Below are positions 5,894 to 12,095 of a DNA stretch of 12,095 nt, piece after piece; positions within the stretch are counted from its first letter, which is position 1; every line of letters starts with the position of its first letter. The position numbers were made by a program, and so were the translations under genes. The notes beneath the pieces are model-generated. The model made no database searches. It was not told the DNA's origin and saw only the letters and a program-made list of their open reading frames with translations. Origin of the DNA: an uncultured Lachnospiraceae bacterium (lineage in GTDB: Bacteria > Bacillota_A > Clostridia > Lachnospirales > Lachnospiraceae); contig CAJUOF010000326.1 of the NCBI GenBank assembly GCA_910587905.1, positions 1-12,095 on the forward strand, written 5' to 3'.

Positions 5894-7042
5894 ATGAAAA
5901 AACGATGGATTGCGGGTATGATGGCGATGGTAGTGGCAGTCGGAGTCTTTGCCGGCTGCGGAAAGAAAGAGGAGAGCAAATCTCCGGCGGACAGCGATAC
6001 CATTAAGATCGGTGTGGGGGTTCCCATGACCGGCGGCAGTGCGGAGCTTGGAGGACGTGTGTTCAACGGGGCAGAGCTGGCGGTGGAGGAGATCAACGAG
6101 GCCGGCGGTGTGAACGGAAAGAAGATCGAGCTGGTGGCCATGGACGACAAGGCCGATCCCAAGGAAGCAGCCAACGTGGCGAAGCTATTTGTGGCGGACG
6201 AGGAGATCATCGCCTGTATTGCAGGCTACAACAGCTCCTGTACCCTCTCCGGAGCGCCCATCTATAACGATGCAGGGCTGGTACATATCGCGGTTGGATC
6301 CAGCTCACCCAAGGTCAGTGAAGCCGGAGATTACACCTTCCGTGTCTGGAACTCCGATATTTACCGTGCAAGCTTTGATCTGGATCTGATCATCGATGCC
6401 GGATATACAAAGATCGGCATTATCTATCAGAATGACGACTTTGGCCAGGGCGCTCTCAAGGTGGCGCAGGACAGCCTGAAGGAGAAAGGCATCGAGCCCT
6501 TGGTCGCAGAAGGGTATCTGCTGGGTGAGACCATTGACTTTAACACGGTGATCACCAAAATGATGGATACGGACTGTGAGGCCGTTTTCGCCATCGCCGA
6601 CGAGACGGAACTGGCCGCTTTCGCAAAACAGTGCGCACAGCAGGGGTACAAGCCCTTTATCTCTGCGACCGGCACCTACAATCCTTCCGTGATCAGCCTG
6701 GGCGGTGACGCGGTGGAAGGTATGGTCGGGGACGGCTACTTCGATCCGGCCAATATGCCGGAGGATGCGAAGGCATTCTTTGACAAGTACAACGAAAAAT
6801 ATTCGAAAAACGGCGAGCGGACCGAGGATCCTACCTCTCCCTGCGCTTATGCGGCGATCCATATGATCAAGGCAGCCATCGAAGACGGAGCCAAGACCAG
6901 GGAGGATGTCCAGAAGTACCTGGCGAACTTGAAAGATTTCGATACGGTGGTCGGTTCTCTGAGCTTTGATGAGAACGGCGACGTGAAGATTCCCCTGGTG
7001 CCGGTCCAGATCAAGGACGGAGTTTTTGCGGCATACAAGTAA
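5894..7042 (+). CDS. livJ: Branched-chain amino acid-type ABC transporter, substrate-binding lipoprotein
   Basis: Extracellular solute receptor of 382 residues, periplasmic-binding-protein type 1 fold. Start ATG 5894 follows TGGAGG (5881-5886) and opens a typical lipoprotein signal, MKKRWIAGMM with a hydrophobic core and lipobox FAGC, so C22 is the lipidated residue. The frame extends to 5801 but that part is not protein-like. The mature part starts with TIKIGVGVPMTG and has GYNSSCTLSGAPIYNDAG followed by AVGSSSPKVSE, where LivJ and its relatives bind the alpha-amino and carboxyl groups. The core SS-T pattern is present, but the usual ATxP turn is SSSP. The ligand is therefore probably amino-acid-like but cannot be named; this family also carries amides and urea. 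First gene of livJHMGF, under the promoter at 5679-5708 and the leader terminator. Confidence 0.9.
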   Translation: MKKRWIAGMMAMVVAVGVFAGCGKKEESKSPADSDTIKIGVGVPMTGGSAELGGRVFNGAELAVEEINEAGGVNGKKIELVAMDDKADPKEAANVAKLFVADEEIIACIAGYNSSCTLSGAPIYNDAGLVHIAVGSSSPKVSEAGDYTFRVWNSDIYRASFDLDLIIDAGYTKIGIIYQNDDFGQGALKVAQDSLKEKGIEPLVAEGYLLGETIDFNTVITKMMDTDCEAVFAIADETELAAFAKQCAQQGYKPFISATGTYNPSVISLGGDAVEGMVGDGYFDPANMPEDAKAFFDKYNEKYSKNGERTEDPTSPCAYAAIHMIKAAIEDGAKTREDVQKYLANLKDFDTVVGSLSFDENGDVKIPLVPVQIKDGVFAAYK

Positions 7043-7060
7043 GACGGAGGAGGCGGGAAC

Positions 7061-7927
7061 TTGATAGCACAACAATTAATCAACGGTCTGACCCTGGGCG
7101 TTTTATATGCGCTTCTGGCCTTAGGGTACAGCTTGATCTTCGGAACTCTTTCTTTTATCAACTTTGCTCATGGTGAAGTTTCTCTGTTGGGAGCGTATTT
7201 GGCCTGGTTTGCCATGTCGAGAATGGGATTTGGTATCATTCCCGCCTGTCTCTTTGGAATCGTTCTCACAGCCGTGGTCGGTGTTGTCATGGAGCGGGTC
7301 GGCTATAAGCCGATCCGGACGGCTCCAAAGCTTGCCATGATCACCGTATCGGTGGGCTTTTCCTACATTGTGCAGACCTCGATTCAGCTCATTTTTGGTA
7401 CACAGCCCCATGAGTTCAACGTGATTAAAACTTCCTCCTGGACCTTCGGGGGGATCACCATCAACTCGATTCACATTCTGGTTCTGGTGATATCGGTGAT
7501 TCTGATGATTGGCCTGCAGCTTTTTATCAATTACACGAAAAGCGGGAGAAGCATCCGGGCCATCTCTCTGGACCAGGATACGGCAGGACTGATGGGCATC
7601 AATGTCAATGCGACCATTTCCATGACCTTTGCCATCGGTTCCGCCCTGGGCGCTGTTTCCTCGATCCTGATGGGAATGTATTATGCTCAGGTTTATCCCA
7701 TGATGGGAACCTCCATCGGGAACAAGGCCTTTGCCGCAGCCGTGCTTGGCGGGGCAGGAAGCGTGCCGGGGGCTATGCTCGGCGGCATTCTGATGGGCCT
7801 GATCGAGAGTGTGGCCGGTACGGTACTCAATGCGCAGCTTCGGGAAGGCGTGGCCTTTGTGGTCATGATCCTCTTCCTCATCTTTAAGCCTTCGGGAATC
7901 ATCGGAAAGGAGGTCGTCAAGGATTGA
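7061..7927 (+). CDS. livH: Branched-chain amino acid-type ABC transporter permease LivH
   Basis: Inner-membrane permease of 288 residues with about eight hydrophobic helices, normal for LivH. It opens QLINGLTLGVLYALLALGYS and contains the conserved cytoplasmic segment AVLGGAGSVPGAMLGG that contacts the ATPases. The start is TTG 7061 preceded by a purine-rich GGAGGAGGCGGG, and no ATG or GTG gives the conserved N terminus. Spacing to livJ is 18 bases. It pairs with LivM to form the transmembrane channel. The stop overlaps the next start by four bases (TTGA). Confidence 0.92.
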   Translation: MIAQQLINGLTLGVLYALLALGYSLIFGTLSFINFAHGEVSLLGAYLAWFAMSRMGFGIIPACLFGIVLTAVVGVVMERVGYKPIRTAPKLAMITVSVGFSYIVQTSIQLIFGTQPHEFNVIKTSSWTFGGITINSIHILVLVISVILMIGLQLFINYTKSGRSIRAISLDQDTAGLMGINVNATISMTFAIGSALGAVSSILMGMYYAQVYPMMGTSIGNKAFAAAVLGGAGSVPGAMLGGILMGLIESVAGTVLNAQLREGVAFVVMILFLIFKPSGIIGKEVVKD

Positions 7928-8904
7928 AACAGGCATGGAATTTTCTTAAAAAACATTCGATTCTCATGGTTGCCATTGTCGGGATCCTGGCTCCGCTGGT
8001 GATTACCAACACCTACCATGTGCATATCATTTTGATGTGTATGATGTATGGGATTCTGGCGTCCAGCCTGAACATCGCCGTGGGAATGACGGGGCTTTCC
8101 AACCTGGCCCACGCCACCTTCTTTGGAATCGGTGCTTATGCGGCGGCCATTTTAAACAGCAGGTACGGGCTGCCCTTCTACCTGACGTTTTTTGCCGGCG
8201 GCATTGTAGCCATGGCATTCGGCTTTATCCTGGGGGCGCCGACCTTGAGGCTTAAGGGTGTGTTCCTGGCTTTGGTGACCACCGGCTTTGGACAGGTGAT
8301 CCGGATCTTAGAGATTAACTGGGTGTCTCTGACCAATGGCCCTATGGGTATCAGCGGTATCGACGGCGCTGAGATCGGAAGCTACAAATTTTCCACCAAC
8401 GCCTATATCTATTACGGGTTGGCGCTGCTGATCTTCTGCATGTTTATGAGTAAGCGGCTCATGCACACCAAGGTGGGACGCGCGCTCTTTGCGATCAAGT
8501 ACGATGAGACGGTGGCCCGCTCTCTGGGTGTCAACCTCTATTTCTACAAGGTGGGAGCCTATGTGCTTTCGGCCTGTATTGCCGGCATGGCGGGAACGAT
8601 TTTTGCCCATTATGTCTCTTTCATCAGTCCGGATACCTTTACGGTAGCCGACTCGACCACGGTGCTCTGCATGGTCATTTTAGGCGGTGCCGGTTCTCTG
8701 CTGGGGCCGGTTCTGGGAGCCTTTGTGCTCACCATCGCTCCGGAAATTTTCCGCTTTGCCCAGACCTACCGGATGATCTTCATCGGTGCGGTGATGGTGA
8801 TCGGTGTCATTGCCAACGAGCGCGGCTGGGGGCAGATCCTGTCGGCGAAGTTTAGAGGGCTTTTTGGGAAGAAGACTGCAGCGAAAGAGGGAGGTAAGGC
8901 ATAA
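7924..8904 (+). CDS. livM: Branched-chain amino acid-type ABC transporter permease LivM
   Basis: Second permease subunit, 326 residues, with many hydrophobic helices and the LivM signatures NIAVGMTGLSNLAHATFFGIGAYA (about 41-64) and VILGGAGSLLGPVLGA toward the C terminus. It starts at TTG 7924, inside the livH stop (TTGA), with AAAGGAGG about 9 bases upstream, so translation is coupled to livH. The C-terminal tail is short and basic (KFRGLFGKKTAAKEGGKA). Its stop TAA shares a base with the livG start (TAATG). Confidence 0.92.
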   Translation: MKQAWNFLKKHSILMVAIVGILAPLVITNTYHVHIILMCMMYGILASSLNIAVGMTGLSNLAHATFFGIGAYAAAILNSRYGLPFYLTFFAGGIVAMAFGFILGAPTLRLKGVFLALVTTGFGQVIRILEINWVSLTNGPMGISGIDGAEIGSYKFSTNAYIYYGLALLIFCMFMSKRLMHTKVGRALFAIKYDETVARSLGVNLYFYKVGAYVLSACIAGMAGTIFAHYVSFISPDTFTVADSTTVLCMVILGGAGSLLGPVLGAFVLTIAPEIFRFAQTYRMIFIGAVMVIGVIANERGWGQILSAKFRGLFGKKTAAKEGGKA

Positions 8905-9695
8905 TGGCATTGCTTGAGGCGCAGCACATCAACATGTTTTTTGGAGGCTTAAAGGCCCTGAATGACGTCTCTCTGCAGGCGGACGAAGGAATGATCTCTG
9001 CTCTGATCGGTCCCAACGGCGCGGGAAAGACCACACTGTTCAATGTGATGACCGGATTTCTGGTCCCCACAGCCGGCAAGGTGATTTTTGACGGGGAGGA
9101 GATTCAGGGAATCCCCGCACACAAGTTTGTGGACAAGGGGCTTTCCAGAACCTTCCAGAATATCCGGCTTCTCCAGGAGATGACCGTGCTCGAGAATGTT
9201 CAGCTCGGCTGTCATCACAACATGAAGCAGAATATTTTTGACGAGATCTTTATTTCCAGACGGTGCAAGGGGGAGGAGAAGGAGAGCAGAGACCGTTCCC
9301 TGGAGGCATTGGAGTTTGTGGGACTCTCCGACGTGGTAAATGAGAAGGCAAAAAATCTTCCCTATGGACATCAGAGAAAGCTGGAAATCGCAAGGACTCT
9401 GGCTACCGGTGCAAGGATGCTGCTTTTCGACGAACCCTGCGCAGGCATGAATACGGCGGAGAAGGCCCAGCTTTCGGAGCTGATTCTCGCCATCAACCAG
9501 GAGCTCAAGAAGACGGTTATGCTGATTGAGCACGATATGCGTTTTGTCATGAAGCTCTCCGACCACATCACGGTGCTGGCTCAGGGAGAATGGCTGGCGG
9601 CGGGAACTCCGGCTGAGATCCAGGCAAATCCCAAGGTCATCGAGGCTTATCTGGGCACAAAGAGAAAGGCGGTGGGTTACAATGCTGGAGATTAA
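8904..9695 (+). CDS. livG: Branched-chain amino acid-type ABC transporter ATP-binding protein LivG
   Basis: Cytoplasmic ATPase of 263 residues. Walker A GPNGAGKTT, Q-loop region RTFQNIRLL, signature region PYGHQRKLEIART (a degenerate LSGGQ, as is usual in LivG), Walker B MLLFDEPCAG and H-loop IEHDM are all present and in order. The long segment between Q-loop and signature (about residues 105-145) is typical for LivG and absent from LivF. It starts at ATG 8904, overlapping the livM stop by one base, and its last 14 bases overlap livF. Confidence 0.93.
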   Translation: MALLEAQHINMFFGGLKALNDVSLQADEGMISALIGPNGAGKTTLFNVMTGFLVPTAGKVIFDGEEIQGIPAHKFVDKGLSRTFQNIRLLQEMTVLENVQLGCHHNMKQNIFDEIFISRRCKGEEKESRDRSLEALEFVGLSDVVNEKAKNLPYGHQRKLEIARTLATGARMLLFDEPCAGMNTAEKAQLSELILAINQELKKTVMLIEHDMRFVMKLSDHITVLAQGEWLAAGTPAEIQANPKVIEAYLGTKRKAVGYNAGD

Positions 9696-10389
9696 AAATC
9701 TGACGGTGCGCTATGGGAACATTACGGCCCTTCACGGAATCAGCCTGGAGGTCCGGGAAAACGAGGTGGTGGCACTGGTTGGGAACAACGGTGCGGGAAA
9801 GACCACGACTCTGCGCAGCATTTCCGGTCAGCAAAAGCCCGCCTCCGGTGACATTCGTTTCCAGGGAGAGTCCATCGTGGGGAAACCGGTTCATAAAATC
9901 GTTCAGATGGGGCTCATCCATGTGCCGGAGGGACGGAAAATTTTTACGAAACTGACCATCCGGGAGAACCTTCTGATGGGGGCGTTTTCCCTGAAAAATA
10001 AAGCGGAGATTGCCTCCAACATGGAACGGGTCATGGAGGTGTTTCCAAAGCTCAAGGAACGGATCAACCAGTTTGGCGGGACGCTCTCCGGCGGAGAGCA
10101 GCAGATGCTGGCGGTGGGGCGCGCCATGATGGCCTCCCCGAAGCTCTTACTCCTGGACGAGCCTTCCCTGGGGCTGGCGCCGCAGATTGTGGACGTCATC
10201 GGGGATACGGTCCTGGATATTGCAAAGCTTGGCATTCCCATCCTTCTGGTGGAACAGAACGCTAATCTGGCTCTGGAAATCTCCAACCGGGCTTACGTCA
10301 TTGAGACAGGCAACATTATGATGACGGCAGATTCCGAGGAGCTTTTGAAGGACGACACAATTCAGAAGACGTATTTAGGAGTATCGTAA
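9682..10389 (+). CDS. livF: Branched-chain amino acid-type ABC transporter ATP-binding protein LivF
   Basis: Second ATPase, 235 residues, normal LivF length. Walker A GNNGAGKTTT, a VPEGRKIFTKLT segment diagnostic of LivF, canonical signature LSGGEQQMLAVGRAMM, Walker B LLLLDEPSLGLAP and a VEQNAN switch (Gln in place of the usual His, as in LivF) are present. The start ATG 9682 lies inside the end of livG, a 14-base overlap. It is the last gene of the importer, with a strong terminator 44 bases beyond its stop. Confidence 0.93.
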   Translation: MLEIKNLTVRYGNITALHGISLEVRENEVVALVGNNGAGKTTTLRSISGQQKPASGDIRFQGESIVGKPVHKIVQMGLIHVPEGRKIFTKLTIRENLLMGAFSLKNKAEIASNMERVMEVFPKLKERINQFGGTLSGGEQQMLAVGRAMMASPKLLLLDEPSLGLAPQIVDVIGDTVLDIAKLGIPILLVEQNANLALEISNRAYVIETGNIMMTADSEELLKDDTIQKTYLGVS

Positions 10390-10432
10390 ACGTCAGAGGA
10401 TCTTCCTTTACTTTTATTTGATATGGCATATA

Positions 10433-10468
10433 GGAAAAGGGACTGCAGATGACTGCAGTCTTTTTTCC
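10433..10468 (+). terminator. Strong intrinsic terminator after livF
   Basis: GGAAAAGGGACTGCAG (10433-10448) pairs with 10453-10468 over 16 positions with two wobbles, around the tetraloop ATGA. The 3' arm contains the T run 10461-10466. It closes the importer operon and marks the change to AT-rich sequence. Confidence 0.9.
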
Positions 10469-10500
10469 ATATTAGAAGGATTGGGAGAAAACTTATTTCA

Positions 10501-10529
10501 TTGAATTATTCTTATTTTTGTGATATGCT
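10501..10529 (+). promoter_or_regulatory. Promoter of the methyltransferase gene, extended -10
   Basis: TTGAAT (10501-10506), a 17-base spacer, then TGA-TATGCT with the -10 at 10524-10529 and the TG extension at 10521-10522. The start would be near 10536, so a coding start at 10520 is impossible from this promoter. This supports the ATG at 10601. A small inverted repeat AACAG-GT-CTGTT (10562-10573) lies in the leader. Confidence 0.5.
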
Positions 10530-10600
10530 ACCGCCATACAAATATAAATTACAAGAGTTCCAACAGGTCTGTTTGCTGTGATTTATTCCGGGAGAAAGAA

Positions 10601-11680
10601 ATGATAAGTGTGAGTGAATACATAAAAATTTCCACTTTATTAGCACCTTGCTTTGTTCGCGGTGATGCATTGAAAGTATTAGCTTATCTGCCGAATGACT
10701 GTATTGATTGTGTTGTAACCAGTCCTCCATATTATATGAAAAGACAATATTTAGGCGGAGGTATTGGATTAGAGGCGACATATCAGGAATACATTAATAA
10801 TCTTCTTGCAATTGTGAAAGAAGTCTATCGCGTGCTCAAGCCAACGGGTTCATTTTGGCTCAATCTTGGAGACAGCTACAAAAACAAACAGTTGCTTAAC
10901 ATTCCGTATCGGGTTGCTATTCGAATGCAGGATGAACAAAAATGGATTTTACGCAATACTGTTGTATGGGATAAGATGAAAGGGGCTATGTCCCAGTCCA
11001 AAGATAGTTTGGGGTGTGAATATGAGCCAATGTTTCATTTTGTAAAGCGAAAGAGTGGCTACTATTATGATTCGGATGCTGTGAGAAAAAAACCGCGGAG
11101 TGCACATGTCGAGAATGGTACAGTAGTTAGTGCGACTGGTGTAAGGGGCGTTAGGTATCGACGGAAAATTGAGTTGAGCACAGAGCTCACAAAAGAGCAA
11201 AAGGCGAATGCCTATCAAGCACTTGATCAAGTGCTTGAGCGCATGAAAGCGGGCGAATTATCTGATTTTAGAATGGTGATCAAAGGGGCAAATCAGCGTG
11301 TAACAAATGGGAATACAACCAATTTAAGTGGTCGGGCGAAAGAATTGCAAGACAAGGGCTTTTATTTTCTCTTTTACAACCCGAAAGGCAGCATGATTTC
11401 GGATGTGTGGCAAATCATTCCCGAAGACACGCAAGGGAGAAAATTACATTTCGCTTCATTTCCGGAGGATTTGGTTAAAACTCCTATTATACTCACCTGT
11501 CCGCAAAATGGCATTGTATTGGATCCATTTGTTGGAACAGGAACCACTAGTTATGTGGCAGCCGGGTTGAATCGCAGATCAATCGGTATCGATATGGCAC
11601 AAGAATACCTCGAACTTGCAGAGAGCAGATGCTCAGAATATGGGTGTTTGAATCACGGGGAATTGGAGACTTTATTATGA
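10601..11680 (+). CDS. Site-specific DNA methyltransferase, beta-class (likely N4-cytosine or N6-adenine)
   Basis: Modification enzyme of 359 residues. The catalytic motif IV is TSPPYY (40-45) near the N terminus and the SAM-binding motif I is LDPFVGTGTT (307-316) near the C terminus, followed by GIDM with D331. This order defines the beta class. SPPY is commonest in N4-cytosine enzymes but also occurs in N6-adenine ones. Residues about 160-265 between the motifs are the likely target recognition part. Start ATG 10601 has GGGAG 6 bases upstream. The longer frame from 10520 overlaps the promoter and has no ribosome binding site. The gene is AT-richer and has a different codon habit from livJHMGF, suggesting horizontal acquisition. 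Its stop overlaps the next start (ATGA), the coupling usual in restriction-modification pairs. The recognised sequence cannot be read. Confidence 0.88.
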   Translation: MISVSEYIKISTLLAPCFVRGDALKVLAYLPNDCIDCVVTSPPYYMKRQYLGGGIGLEATYQEYINNLLAIVKEVYRVLKPTGSFWLNLGDSYKNKQLLNIPYRVAIRMQDEQKWILRNTVVWDKMKGAMSQSKDSLGCEYEPMFHFVKRKSGYYYDSDAVRKKPRSAHVENGTVVSATGVRGVRYRRKIELSTELTKEQKANAYQALDQVLERMKAGELSDFRMVIKGANQRVTNGNTTNLSGRAKELQDKGFYFLFYNPKGSMISDVWQIIPEDTQGRKLHFASFPEDLVKTPIILTCPQNGIVLDPFVGTGTTSYVAAGLNRRSIGIDMAQEYLELAESRCSEYGCLNHGELETLL

Positions 11681-12095
11681 GTAAGATAAGTGAATTTTTT
11701 GGCCTTTATTGTAAGAATATGTCGTTAAATTTTAAACAAGCAATGGAGATACAGACATGTCCGTATACGCAACGAATTTGCATTAAGATGAGAAAATCTG
11801 ATCCCCAAATTAAAATTGGTACGTGTTCTGTACGGTATCAAAATCAAAATGTGATTATATGTCCATTTCGCTTGTTGGAGCACAATCAGATTTTTATAGA
11901 TTGTTTGCATTTGTTGACGATGCATGAGCCAGGAAATGAGCTTTATCTTGTGCCTGAGGTGCAAATTCCTGGTGGGCATGTTGATTATTTTTTGATTTCC
12001 GCGAAAGATAAAAAAATTAAGGGCACTGAAAAACTCCCCTTTTTTGCGGGAGTTTTTTCTTTTCAAGATATAAACAGCACACATATACAAAAATA
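11677..12095 (+). pseudogene. NotI-like restriction endonuclease, N-terminal part, apparently truncated
   Basis: Starts at ATG 11677, overlapping the methyltransferase stop, and stays open to the window end (139 codons). The N terminus ISEFFG (4-9), then four cysteines C28, C35, C50 and C62 in contexts TCPY, RIC, GTC and ICPF, matches the NotI pattern, where EFFG is followed by a Cys4 iron site used in DNA binding. LVPEVQIPGGHVDYFLIS (91-108) looks like the first strands of the PD-(D/E)XK core with D103 as the first acid. After residue about 115 the sequence stops resembling a protein core and becomes a terminator hairpin (12029-12058). The ExQ strand that should follow is not seen. NotI is 383 residues, so most of the catalytic half is missing here. 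It is probably a remnant, though the end lies outside the window. I identified it from memory of NotI, without an alignment. Confidence 0.6.
12029..12058 (+). terminator. Bidirectional intrinsic terminator inside the endonuclease frame
   Basis: AAAAACTCCC (12029-12038) pairs perfectly with GGGAGTTTTT (12048-12057) around a nine-base loop, with six T at 12053-12058. On the opposite strand the A run gives an equal T tail, so it can work both ways, as between convergent genes. A structure like this inside a coding frame argues that the frame is no longer a working gene here. Confidence 0.8.

Noticed and set aside
10520..10600. Longer N terminus for the methyltransferase from a GTG at 10520
   Set aside because: It overlaps the -10 box, has no ribosome binding site and adds 27 residues unlike the family. 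ATG 10601 has a good site.
11725..12090. 121-codon open frame on the - strand in the AT-rich end
   Set aside because: It crosses the terminator hairpin and is antisense to the NotI-like sequence. No motif or start signal was found.
1..12095. CRISPR array, tRNA, rRNA, insertion sequence or integrase
   Set aside because: No regularly spaced repeats, cloverleaf, transposase motif or terminal inverted repeats were seen anywhere in the window.

Overview
The window looks like the chromosome of a Gram-positive anaerobe of the Clostridia, probably Lachnospiraceae-like. The grounds are strong AGGAGG-type ribosome binding sites, TTG starts, sigma-A type promoters, U-tailed terminators, a lipoprotein signal peptide and the gene families present. 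The taxon is an inference. Everything up to about 10,400 reads on the + strand with fairly GC-rich coding sequence. The last ~1.6 kb is clearly more AT-rich and looks acquired.

Layout: (1) 3-662, 5'-incomplete gene for a GntR/FCD-family regulator. (2) 663-960, a 298-base control region with a good promoter, a leader hairpin/terminator and a perfect palindrome ATTGTATACAAT that suits an FCD-type GntR protein. (3) 961-5530, a catabolic-looking operon: an NRAMP-superfamily transporter without the usual metal-binding residues, an M20 metallohydrolase of the YgeY type, a DegT-fold PLP enzyme and a COG2309/M29-type metalloenzyme. (4) 5531-5893, terminator, new promoter and a second leader terminator. 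(5) 5894-10389, a complete branched-chain-amino-acid-type ABC importer livJHMGF, closed by a strong terminator at 10433-10468. (6) 10601 to the end, a beta-class DNA methyltransferase overlapping by ATGA a NotI-like restriction endonuclease reading frame, which appears cut short by a terminator near 12029-12058.

Reading of the system: the importer brings in an amino-acid-like or amide compound, the M20 hydrolase and M29-like enzyme cleave it, the PLP enzyme handles an amino group, and the GntR protein senses a pathway compound. The substrate cannot be read from the sequence. The most unusual regulatory feature is a shared leader element at three places (about 763-825, 5568-5633, 5744-5781): a small hairpin presenting a loop AAAGG(A/C), whose loop and 3' arm are also the 5' arm of a U-tailed terminator. 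This is the layout expected of a processive antitermination switch, with ANTAR-type RNA-binding proteins the best guess. It would tie the hydrolase operon and the importer to one signal, possibly nitrogen supply.
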